Positions 1 to 5,378 of a DNA stretch of 7,851 nucleotides are shown here, piece by piece; the stretch's first letter is position 1, and the number at the start of each line of letters is the position of its first letter. The stretch is taken from the NCBI GenBank assembly GCA_025356765.1, contig JANXRO010000136.1:1-7851 (forward strand). Reading direction: 5' to 3'. The DNA is from Hyphomicrobiales bacterium (lineage in GTDB: Bacteria > Pseudomonadota > Alphaproteobacteria > Rhizobiales > Aestuariivirgaceae). Below the pieces are notes generated by a model. The model saw only the letters and a program-made list of their open reading frames with translations. It had not been told where the DNA came from and did not search any database. The position numbers were made by a program, and so were the translations under genes.

Positions 1-1021
1 CGCCACGGCTGAAATGGAATTCAAACGGCCCGCGTATGGAACAAATGGCCAATGCGGCACCCAAGGCGCTGTCTTGATATTTTTTGCGAACCCCCATCAA
101 TGGCACACGACAGGTGAGCGATTTTTTGGTGATCAATTTGCCCACCAACTTGGCCCAGCCAAAGGGTAGAATCGAACCCTGCATGCCCGCAATCCATTCA
201 TTTAAATTGGGCAGCGAAATGCAAAATGCGGCAGGTTCACCCTTGTAAAAGGCAATGCTGGTCATATCCTTGTGGAGCAGCATTTTAAAATTCGTGGCCA
301 GCATGGCAAGTTCTGCCTGAGTGAATGGAATGAAACCCCAATTATCGGCCCAAGCATCATTGAAGATCGACATCACGATGTCGATGTCTTCTTTGATCTT
401 GCCCTTGTTCACGGGGCGAATTGTAATATCGCCCGATGCCATGCTGCGATCATAAATTTTCTTGAGCGTGGGCGCAAAACCGCTGGCGCGGGGCAGATAA
501 TATGCCAGCATATCCTTGGCTTTGGCAAAACCTTGTTCTTTGATGCGCGCATCATAATAAGGCAGGCCGTGGCCCATGAACAACATGGGCGGCATGTTAA
601 ACCCATCAACCAAAGTTCCAGATTCATCATTGATGGAAAAGCTGAAAGGCCCGCACACAGTTTTCATGCCACGTTCACGCAGCCAATCGCCGCCCGCTTT
701 GAACAAGGCAGCAAAAACTGCTGGATCATCCACTGCTTCCAGAAAGCCAAATTGGCCCGCCGCATCTTTATAGCGTTCTAAATGCAAATCATCAATTTGT
801 GCGGAAATGCGACCCACGGCCACGCCATCTTTTTCAGCGATAAACAATTGCGCCTTGGCATGTTGAAAATAAGGGTTACGCTTTTGGTTGAGATGGTCCA
901 ACCTTTCCAAATACAATGGCGCTATCCAATTTTTATCATGCTCATAAACTTTGAAGGCGACCTTCAAAAAATCCATTTTATCTTGCTTGGTTTCAACGAG
1001 GCGGATGGTGATGACGGGCAT
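1..1021 (-). CDS. GNAT-fold N-acyltransferase family protein, 3' end cut by window edge
   Basis: I translated the minus strand by hand from the ATG at 1021. The frame is open for 340 codons to the left edge, so the C-terminus is missing; relatives run to roughly 370-400 residues as I recall. The start MPVITIRLVE leads into a substrate-pocket region (NWIAPLYLER, about 31-40; NPYFQHAKAQLF, 49-60) and a GNAT-like strand-turn (DGVAVGRISAQID, 65-77). The signature GPFSFSINDESG (124-135), then PPMLFMGH (144-151) and LMGVRKKYQDSALGAAL (308-324), is typical of a proteobacterial family often annotated as GNAT N-acetyltransferase or, without biochemical support, dATP pyrophosphohydrolase. Related GNAT-fold proteins have been tied to lipid N-acylation in Caulobacter, but nothing here fixes the substrate. 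No signal peptide or membrane segment is visible, so it is probably cytoplasmic. It is transcribed divergently from the Nudix gene across 84 bp. AAAGAAAAG just upstream is a weak ribosome site. An ATG 32 bp further upstream is out of frame and soon hits a stop. Confidence 0.85.
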   Translation of the reverse strand, partial: MPVITIRLVETKQDKMDFLKVAFKVYEHDKNWIAPLYLERLDHLNQKRNPYFQHAKAQLFIAEKDGVAVGRISAQIDDLHLERYKDAAGQFGFLEAVDDPAVFAALFKAGGDWLRERGMKTVCGPFSFSINDESGTLVDGFNMPPMLFMGHGLPYYDARIKEQGFAKAKDMLAYYLPRASGFAPTLKKIYDRSMASGDITIRPVNKGKIKEDIDIVMSIFNDAWADNWGFIPFTQAELAMLATNFKMLLHKDMTSIAFYKGEPAAFCISLPNLNEWIAGMQGSILPFGWAKLVGKLITKKSLTCRVPLMGVRKKYQDSALGAALAICSIRGPFEFHFSRG

Positions 1022-1105
1022 GATACTTTTCTTTATGAACGCTTGTGTGCCATAGATGGATGAGCCAGCGTAAGTTGGCAAGATTTTTTCGAGCGGGGGC
1101 TCATC
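1022..1105. other. Divergent intergenic region
   Basis: This 84-bp gap separates the 5' ends of the GNAT-fold gene (minus) and the Nudix gene (plus), so promoters for both should be here or in the coding ends. I could not find a convincing -35/-10 pair on either strand. A short stem GAGC-GGGG-GCTC (1091-1102) ends three bases before the Nudix GTG and overlaps the place where its ribosome site should be. That could lower initiation, but the stem is only 4 bp. Confidence 0.35.
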
Positions 1106-1579
1106 GTGAAACGAATTCCATTAAAGTTATTTCATCTGTTTTCGCGGTTGCAGCGTGGCAAAACCTTAGGCGCGCGCGTCTGCGCCATCGACGAACAGGG
1201 CCGCATTTTGCTGGTGCGACACAGCTATGTGAAAGGCTGGACATTTCCTGGCGGCGGTGTGGACAAGGGCGAGACCTTAAAACAGGCGGCTATTCGCGAA
1301 TTGCGCGAAGAAGCAGCGGTGGAAGTGACAGGCCCTATGCACTTGCACGGCATGTTCAGCAACGAAAAAAGCTTTCCGGGCGATCATGTGGCGTTGTTCA
1401 TTGCGCGCGAGTTTGACGCGCACACATTTGAGCCGAACATGGAAATTCTGGAAGCAAGATTTTTTGAACCTGCTCAGTTGCCGCAAGACATAAGCCCTGC
1501 CACCCGCACAAGGCTTGCCGAGATTTTGGACCACGCCGAAATATCAGACCAGTGGGTAGTATCTCAGTTTGAAATTTGA
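1106..1579 (+). CDS. Nudix hydrolase with IS-derived C-terminal tail
   Basis: This 157-residue protein is a Nudix-superfamily hydrolase, expected to cleave a nucleoside-diphosphate-linked substrate with a divalent metal; the substrate cannot be read from the sequence. The Nudix box runs from G50 to V72: G-x5-E56-x7-R64-E65-L66-x-E68-E69-x-A71-V72. The usual Gly near its end is Ala71, while the metal-binding Glu residues are kept. The N-terminus (KLFHLFSRLQRGKTLGARV, then GRILLVRHSYVKGWTFPGGG) matches a common alphaproteobacterial Nudix subgroup, which supports the GTG start at 1106; no good Shine-Dalgarno sequence precedes it. The 3' end is altered. The TGG of W150 spans the IS junction, and the last seven codons (VVSQFEI) plus TGA lie in the left inverted repeat of the element at 1555-2660. 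Without the insertion the gene would read SDQW-TAG, giving 150 residues. The fold and active site lie well before the junction, so the enzyme is probably still functional. Confidence 0.93.
   Translation: MKRIPLKLFHLFSRLQRGKTLGARVCAIDEQGRILLVRHSYVKGWTFPGGGVDKGETLKQAAIRELREEAAVEVTGPMHLHGMFSNEKSFPGDHVALFIAREFDAHTFEPNMEILEARFFEPAQLPQDISPATRTRLAEILDHAEISDQWVVSQFEI
1547..1554. repeat. Target-site duplication, left copy
   Basis: GACCAGTG lies directly before the left inverted repeat and is repeated exactly after the right one (2661-2668). Eight to nine bases is the usual duplication for IS1-family insertion. The next flanking base on the right and the first base of the element are both G, so a 9-bp reading is possible, but the 8-bp reading keeps both element ends as GGTAGT. 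Confidence 0.9.
1555..1578 (+). repeat. Left terminal inverted repeat (IRL)
   Basis: The repeat begins GGTAGTATCTCAGTTTGAAA. Compared with the reverse complement of 2637-2660, 19 of 24 positions agree; mismatches are at positions 7-9, 15 and 20. It is also coding, supplying the last residues of the Nudix protein and most of its TGA stop. Confidence 0.88.
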
Positions 1580-1637
1580 ATAGCTTGACAGGCCATCGCA
1601 TCCCGTTCAGTTTTCCTATATGCTTAACGGAAAGCAC

Positions 1638-1642
1638 AGGAG
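1638..1642 (+). promoter_or_regulatory. Shine-Dalgarno AGGAG that sets the GTG start at 1648
   Basis: AGGAG sits five bases before the GTG at 1648. It favours this start over the TTG at 1576, which lies inside the inverted repeat with no ribosome site and would overlap the Nudix stop. Confidence 0.65.
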
Positions 1643-1647
1643 CAATA

Positions 1648-1878
1648 GTGTCCGATATTCATATTCCACATGCCTGCAAGGTTTTTATAGATTCGTCGAA
1701 AAGGGATGCTCCTCGACGTACTCTTTGTGTTGTGACCTACCTTCCTGAGCATTGTTTGACTGACGCAGAAAGGGCCGCGCACGACGAAATGATGAAAGCA
1801 ATATTCAGGGCCGTTGCAGAGCACGATCTACAGCATCATCAAATTACTTGGGACAGTAAGAATGCCGAAAGGACCTAA
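1648..1878 (+). CDS. Small hypothetical protein, first passenger ORF of the IS element
   Basis: This 76-residue product belongs to no family I recognise. I chose the GTG at 1648 because of the AGGAG five bases upstream. A longer reading from TTG 1576 would add 24 residues encoded by the IS end and looks artificial. The protein starts MSDIHIPHACKVFIDSS and has a basic patch (KRDAPRR, 18-24), a hydrophobic strand (TLCVVTYL, 25-32) and a charged, His-rich helical stretch (TDAERAAHDEMMKAIFRAVAEHD, about 38-60). There is no signal peptide or membrane segment. Its end overlaps the transposase remnant (ATG at 1862) in another frame, so its last residues may be run-on across a deletion junction and the original protein may have been longer. 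It is inside the inverted repeats and so travels with the element. It could be a real passenger gene or a fragment of one. Confidence 0.55.
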   Translation: MSDIHIPHACKVFIDSSKRDAPRRTLCVVTYLPEHCLTDAERAAHDEMMKAIFRAVAEHDLQHHQITWDSKNAERT

Positions 1879-2248
1879 AGGTGAAAAGCGCCTCGCCGAG
1901 TGTATAGGCACTTAAAAGCACCGCATTACAGGTGAACCAGATGCTGAGCACATTTCAACAAGTTTCATTGAACGCTCAAATTTCACAATGCGGATGCACA
2001 ATCGGCGCTTTACCCGCCTCACCAACGGGTTTTCAAAGAAGGTTGAAAACCATGCCTACGCAGTTGCCCTTCACATGATGTACTACAACTTCGTCAAGCT
2101 TCATTCCAAGTTGAAGGTCACGCCCGCAATGGCCGCCGGCGTTTCAAGTAAGCTTTGGGAAATTGGTGATATTGTTGCATTGGTCAAAGCTGAGGAAAAT
2201 ACTGTTGATCGGAGACGCGGTCCATATAAAAAGGCGGCTGCCACTTAA
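1862..2248 (+). pseudogene. IS1-family transposase, C-terminal remnant with in-frame stop
   Basis: Frame 2 reads MPKGPKGEKRLAECIGT, a TAA at 1913-1915, then KHRITGEPDAEHISTSFIER and onward to the stop at 2246-2248. From memory of IS1-type transposases, GEKR(YSP)AECIG is followed eight residues later by the G-x-P-D-x-x-H-x-S-T-S motif. The spacing here matches with the TAA standing for one residue, most simply AAA changed to TAA. Two codons also seem lost after GEKR. The rest is typical: FIERSNFTMRMHNRRFTRLT, then FSKKVENHAYAVALHMMYYN, then KVTPAMAAG, with a basic tail RRRGPYKKA. The Glu codon at 1970-1972 (FIERSN) should be the third catalytic acid. The N-terminal DNA-binding part and the first two Asp residues are absent; the frame is open only back to 1796, with at most faint similarity (YSIIKLLG, from 1829). 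The ATG at 1988 could still start an 86-residue fragment, which would not be catalytic. Confidence 0.85.
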
Positions 2249-2252
2249 AGCT

Positions 2253-2259
2253 AGAGGAG
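2253..2259 (+). promoter_or_regulatory. Shine-Dalgarno AGAGGAG before the GTG at 2270
   Basis: AGAGGAG lies ten bases before GTG 2270, long but usable. An ATG at 2262, only two bases after it, would give just M-S-R before a TGA (2271-2273) that overlaps the GTG. This tiny frame could couple to the GTG start, or may be chance. Confidence 0.55.
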
Positions 2260-2269
2260 TAATGTCGCG

Positions 2270-2632
2270 GTGAAAAAGTTTGGAGACACAGTTACCAACC
2301 AAGAGAGCGGCAAACACTTCTTTGTATCCACCGTTCCAGTGAACCCCTTAGGGGAATGGTTTTGGCAGTCGGCAGTTTTCAAACAAAGATTTGGCCCATT
2401 CGCAGGGGTTTTTCGTCCGGTCATATTTTTAGGCGCTACAGCAGAGGTATTCGCCGAGCGCCAGCACCAGAAAATAGTTGAATTAGTGCGAGAAGTTCCG
2501 CCAGGCAAATGGAACGAAGCTCGCGACCACCTTTTGCGCACTTTACTAGACGAAGAATTTGCACGTCAAGAGTCCGATAGCGAAGACTTTTTTCAAGAGA
2601 TGCTGAAAGCAACAGGCGACTCGTCCGATTAA
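2270..2632 (+). CDS. Hypothetical protein (120 aa), second passenger ORF of the IS element
   Basis: I do not recognise a family. The start is GTG with AGAGGAG ten bases upstream, 21 bp after the transposase stop. The stop falls four bases before the right inverted repeat, so the whole gene lies inside the element. The protein opens MKKFGDTVTNQESGKHFFVS and has an aromatic-rich middle (GEWFWQSAVFKQRFGPFAGVF, about 28-48), a short hydrophobic strand (PVIFLGATAEVF, 50-61) and an acidic helical tail (LLDEEFARQESDSEDFFQEML, about 92-112). There is no signal peptide, clear membrane helix or nuclease-like motif. The frame is intact although the adjacent transposase is broken, which hints at a maintained cargo gene or a recent insertion. 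A regulator, antitoxin-like or host-interaction role would be guesswork. Confidence 0.72.
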   Translation: MKKFGDTVTNQESGKHFFVSTVPVNPLGEWFWQSAVFKQRFGPFAGVFRPVIFLGATAEVFAERQHQKIVELVREVPPGKWNEARDHLLRTLLDEEFARQESDSEDFFQEMLKATGDSSD

Positions 2633-2636
2633 ATTA

Positions 2637-2660
2637 CAAAATTCAGACTGACCCACTACC
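2637..2660 (-). repeat. Right terminal inverted repeat (IRR)
   Basis: Read on the minus strand it begins GGTAGTGGGTCAGTCTGAAT, pairing with the left end at 19 of 24 positions. It starts four bases after the stop codon of the 120-residue ORF and directly abuts the right GACCAGTG copy. Confidence 0.88.
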
Positions 2661-2668
2661 GACCAGTG
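2661..2668. repeat. Target-site duplication, right copy
   Basis: This exact copy of GACCAGTG (left copy 1547-1554) directly follows the right inverted repeat. It is followed by GTAGCG. Joined to the left flank, this restores the Nudix stop codon TAG at 2670-2672. Confidence 0.9.
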
Positions 2669-2672
2669 GTAG

Positions 2673-2692
2673 CGCTTGACGAATTGCAAGCG
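2673..2692. other. Inverted repeat just past the ancestral Nudix stop
   Basis: CGCTTG (2673-2678) and CAAGCG (2687-2692) form a perfect 6-bp stem with an 8-base loop. It begins directly after the TAG (2670-2672) that would have ended the Nudix gene before the insertion. No T-run follows, so a classical intrinsic terminator is not supported; it may be a 3'-end hairpin. Confidence 0.3.
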
Positions 2693-2764
2693 AAGGTCTA
2701 ACGCGCCGTCTATGAACATTGATCTCCACACAGGTTTGCGACGAGTTTGTTTTTTCGTTTAACC

Positions 2765-2780
2765 GCCCGGTGAAACGGGC
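2765..2780. other. Stem-loop in the leader of the YhbS-like gene
   Basis: GCCCG (2765-2769) pairs with CGGGC (2776-2780) around a 6-base loop, 23 bases before the ATG at 2804. A T-rich stretch (2746-2760) precedes rather than follows it, so it is not an intrinsic terminator on the plus strand. It could be a 5'-leader hairpin or chance. Confidence 0.25.
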
Positions 2781-2803
2781 AGACAACTTGTGGTGGCCCG
2801 ATC

Positions 2804-3343
2804 ATGCATTCATATTTTCCCGAACATAAAACCGCTGATGACACTTCAGCAATTGAACATTTGCTGGATTTAACCTTCGGCCTTTCGCGTTCCACCAAAA
2901 CATCTTATCGCCTGCGTGAGGGCAATACGGCGGCCCAAGGCATGTCGCTGGTGGTGCGTGAACCGGGATTTGGTCTGGTGGGGGCCATCAGCTTTTGGCC
3001 ATTGATTATTGGCCGTGCTGATGCGCCCGCACTTCTTTTGGGCCCGCTTGCTGTCCACCCCGAACGGCAAAACCTGGGCATCGGCAGGCTTTTGATGAAC
3101 GAAGGCATTGCCAAGGCAAAGGCCCGTGGCCATGCCTTGATGATTTTGATTGGCGATGAGCCCTATTATGCCCGCGTGGGTTTTGCCCGCGTGCCAGAAG
3201 GGCAAATTCAAGTGCCGGGGCCAGTGGATTTGAAGCGGCTTTTATATTTGGAAATGCAACCTGGTGTTCTGAAAAAAGCCAAGGGCTTGGCTTTGGCACC
3301 CTGGCGCTGGCGGCAGATTATCGACCTTCGCGCCACCACATAA
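2804..3343 (+). CDS. GNAT N-acetyltransferase, YhbS-like
   Basis: This 179-residue protein is a GNAT-fold acetyltransferase that should transfer acetyl from acetyl-CoA to an unknown small molecule or protein in the cytoplasm. The acetyl-CoA-binding motif A is clear: LLLGPLAVHPERQNLGIGRL (77-96), with the Q89-x-x-G92-x-G94 pyrophosphate loop. It is followed by helix MNEGIAKAKARGHA and motif B, GDEPYYARVGFARV (117-130), the pattern of the YhbS-type group (COG3153). Length is normal. The ATG at 2804 has only a weak purine stretch (GGTGG) upstream, but MHSYFPEHKTADDTSAIEHL is a sensible start for the family. Its 3' end overlaps the convergent COG5426-type gene by 26 bp. Before the IS insertion it lay about 134 bp downstream of the Nudix gene on the same strand. 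Confidence 0.92.
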   Translation: MHSYFPEHKTADDTSAIEHLLDLTFGLSRSTKTSYRLREGNTAAQGMSLVVREPGFGLVGAISFWPLIIGRADAPALLLGPLAVHPERQNLGIGRLLMNEGIAKAKARGHALMILIGDEPYYARVGFARVPEGQIQVPGPVDLKRLLYLEMQPGVLKKAKGLALAPWRWRQIIDLRATT

Positions 3344-5378
3344 GGCTTGCTGCAAACAACAGCGCGGCCAAGCTGATCAACGTTGAAAACAGTGAAACTT
3401 CGCGCACTGCTGTCACCTGCACCAAGCCATTGGCCTTCAAATTCATCCAGCCGGAACCCGCATAAGGGCCAGCGCTGCTTTGTTTTGAAATGCGTATGAT
3501 TCCGTCTTCAAGCCACGCAATGCCGCCACCTGTGGCCGCGCTAACGGGCTTTAGTTTTTCCTCAGTGGCCAATAAATCAGCGGCCTCTTTTGCATCCTGA
3601 ATTCCAACATCAACGGCGGTTTGCAAATCACCATCTTTAATTTCGTAAAGCCCTTGTTGCGGCATTAAAATGCGCGCGGTGAAAAGCCCCGGTTTTTCTT
3701 GCACCAAAGGCACGCTGGTATTTTTTCCATCCGGCGCTGTTGCGTTCACGGATGCATATGAATCTTTTAAACCCCGCCGCTCAATCACAATGTCAGCACC
3801 CACCTGTTTGGCATGAAGCTGTTCTTCTTCAAGTTCAGGTTCTTTCATGGCCCAATGGGCAATGCGTTTGAGCAGTTCTGTTTGCGGGCCGCCGCCATCA
3901 TAGCCGCGTGCCCACAGCCAAGATTGATCAGACAAAATTTGCCCCACACGGCCCTGGCCCACACGGCGCAAAACCAGCAACGGCTTTTCATCTGGGCCAC
4001 TCATCAATTGTTCAGTTTTGCCATCATCATTCACCAAGGTTGTATCAATCAACCGAAACCATTTTCCCCAGCGTGGCTCAGTTGCACTGGCCCCCACCAA
4101 ATCCCGCGTGACTGGGTGGCGTTCGCCTTGCTTGCTCAGCAACGGCTTGAAAGGCTGTTCGGTAATGGCGCCTGTGGGCACAGCGCCTAATACATCCGCC
4201 AGGGGAGAAGTATAAAGCCCATCAGGCTTTGCATAATCTTCACCCGACGAAACCAGAAGTGCCCCACCATTGCGCACATAAGTTGCGATGTTGCCCAGAT
4301 AAGCATCGGGCAAAATGGACTGATGGCGATACCGATCAAAAATGACCAGATCAAATTTATCAAGCTTGTCGACAAACAATTCTGTGGTGGGAAAGGCAAT
4401 CAATGAAAGTTCAACATTCGGTGTTCCATCTTGCTTTTCAGGCGGGCGCAAAATGGTGAAATGAATGAGATCAACCGCAGAATCAGCTTTCAACAAATTG
4501 CGCCATGATCTCTCGCCCGCATTGGGCTGGCCCGAAATGAGCAACACGCGCAGCCGATCACGAATGCCATCAATGCGCGTGAGCAGATGATTATTTTGTG
4601 CCGAAAGTTCTCCGGGCTTAACAGCAGCAGAAAGCCCCACGAGATTTTCGCCCGCGTGATCGATCTTCACCGCAACTTCAGCTGAAGCGCCGGGCTTTAC
4701 GATAATTGTTTTCGGTTCCTGGCCGGGAATGGTGACAACAACGGGAATATCAACTTGCCCTTCACCCTGTTCTTCAACATGAAATTGCAACATGGGTTCT
4801 TGGCCCACCAGCGCAAAACGCGGCGCATGATCGACCACAATTTTGCGATCTTGCTCACGCTTGCTGCCAGTAATCAACGTGTGGATGGGGGAAGGCAGAG
4901 CCTGCAACGCCTTGCCCGTGGGCACATCATGCACCTGGCCATCCGTGATCATAAATGCGCCAGCAAAGCGGCTTGGTGGAATATCAGCCAAGGCATGATT
5001 CAATGCGGCAAAAGCTTGCGTTCCACTATTTTCAGCGCTGTTTGAATTGACCCTAGCGATGCGAAGTTCAGTGTTGCCCAATTCGGCCACGCGGGCTTTG
5101 AGCATATCCAAGGCCTTGGTGGTTATGGCACCGCGATCACCAATTTTATTGCTGGCACTTTCATCAACCACAGCCAGTGCAATATCTGAAATAGGGGTTG
5201 AATCATTTTGGTGCAGTGTGGGGTTGGCCAATGCGGCCAGCAAAAATGCGCCGGTTAAAACGCGAAGCAAAGCACCGCGAATGCTCTTGAAAACAAGATA
5301 AACGCAAAGTGCTGCGACAAGGCCACCAAAGCCGATGATCAACCAGATATTCAACAGGGGTTCAAAGCTCACATTCAT
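3318..5378 (-). CDS. Membrane-anchored VWA / amidotransferase-like protein (COG5426 type)
   Basis: This 686-residue protein has two N-terminal membrane segments (about 10-30 and 36-52), a large presumably periplasmic body and one C-terminal membrane helix (about 660-682) ending WWREGR. After the second helix comes a VWA-like domain: IALAVVDESASN (66-77) holds the metal-site motif D72-x-S74-x-S76, and AFMITDGQ (141-148) fits the later VWA strand. A beta-sandwich-like stretch follows (about 180-270). Next is a class-I glutamine-amidotransferase-like domain (about 275-510: RLRVLLISGQPNAGERSWRN, KFDLVIFDRY, YVRNGGALLVSSGEDY, GQGRVGQILSDQSWLWARG). The nucleophile position shows VSSGED without Cys, so amidotransferase activity is unlikely. 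It overlaps the DUF4159 gene by ATGA (5375-5378), which supports the start and translational coupling. Such proteins accompany MoxR/DUF58/DUF4159 clusters; an envelope or chaperone-like role is inferred from that context only. Confidence 0.93.
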   Translation of the reverse strand: MNVSFEPLLNIWLIIGFGGLVAALCVYLVFKSIRGALLRVLTGAFLLAALANPTLHQNDSTPISDIALAVVDESASNKIGDRGAITTKALDMLKARVAELGNTELRIARVNSNSAENSGTQAFAALNHALADIPPSRFAGAFMITDGQVHDVPTGKALQALPSPIHTLITGSKREQDRKIVVDHAPRFALVGQEPMLQFHVEEQGEGQVDIPVVVTIPGQEPKTIIVKPGASAEVAVKIDHAGENLVGLSAAVKPGELSAQNNHLLTRIDGIRDRLRVLLISGQPNAGERSWRNLLKADSAVDLIHFTILRPPEKQDGTPNVELSLIAFPTTELFVDKLDKFDLVIFDRYRHQSILPDAYLGNIATYVRNGGALLVSSGEDYAKPDGLYTSPLADVLGAVPTGAITEQPFKPLLSKQGERHPVTRDLVGASATEPRWGKWFRLIDTTLVNDDGKTEQLMSGPDEKPLLVLRRVGQGRVGQILSDQSWLWARGYDGGGPQTELLKRIAHWAMKEPELEEEQLHAKQVGADIVIERRGLKDSYASVNATAPDGKNTSVPLVQEKPGLFTARILMPQQGLYEIKDGDLQTAVDVGIQDAKEAADLLATEEKLKPVSAATGGGIAWLEDGIIRISKQSSAGPYAGSGWMNLKANGLVQVTAVREVSLFSTLISLAALLFAASLMWWREGR

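Larger units (their letters stand above)
1555..2660 (+). mobile_element. IS1-family-type element, non-autonomous, carrying two passenger ORFs
   Basis: The boundaries come from the sequence itself: imperfect inverted repeats starting GGTAGT at both ends, flanked by an exact 8-bp duplication. The element is 1106 bp. Its family comes from the transposase remnant at 1862-2248, whose motifs IERSNFTMRM and RRFTRLTNGFSKKVENH align with the IS1 pattern IERHNLNLRQ...FSKSVELH, and from the GG-starting ends. Inside, in order and all on the plus strand, are an unknown 76-residue ORF, the truncated transposase (with an in-frame TAA), and an unknown 120-residue ORF that ends four bases before the right inverted repeat. 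The first two acidic catalytic residues of the transposase are missing, so this copy could move only with help in trans. Because the ends and duplication are intact, either it moved as this unit or it decayed in place. Single-ORF IS1 relatives with passenger genes are known; I recall the ISMhu11 group as an example, but subgroup assignment needs a database. Confidence 0.88.

Noticed and set aside
272..781. A 169-codon plus-strand open frame and neighbouring frames at 782-1063.
   Set aside because: They lie opposite the GNAT-fold gene, whose minus-strand translation has clear family motifs; these frames show none.
1045..1416. A 123-codon plus-strand frame and minus-strand frames at 1277-1637.
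   Set aside because: They overlap the Nudix hydrolase, which has a full Nudix box, and have no recognisable motifs.
1585..1590. A perfect TTGACA that could be a -35 box of the first passenger ORF.
   Set aside because: No acceptable -10 lies 16-18 bases downstream; the nearest TATATG (1617-1622) is 26 bases away.
1862..1915. A separate 17-residue gene MPKGPKGEKRLAECIGT, resembling the start of a small basic alphaproteobacterial protein family beginning MPKGPKGEKR.
   Set aside because: It is in the same frame as the transposase remnant and AECIGT-(stop)-KHRITGEPD matches the expected IS1-type spacing, so it is better read as transposase interrupted by a nonsense codon.
2251..2541. A 96-codon minus-strand open frame opposite the second passenger ORF.
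   Set aside because: The plus-strand frame has a strong ribosome site and fits neatly between the transposase stop and the right inverted repeat; the minus frame has neither support nor motifs.
2765..2780. GCCCG/CGGGC stem-loop as an intrinsic terminator.
   Set aside because: The T-rich run is on the 5' side for the plus strand and becomes an A-run on the minus strand, so it does not fit a terminator in either direction.
3813..5301. Several plus-strand frames of 65-125 codons opposite the COG5426-type gene.
   Set aside because: They are opposite-strand shadows of a well-supported 686-residue gene and have composition typical of shadow frames.
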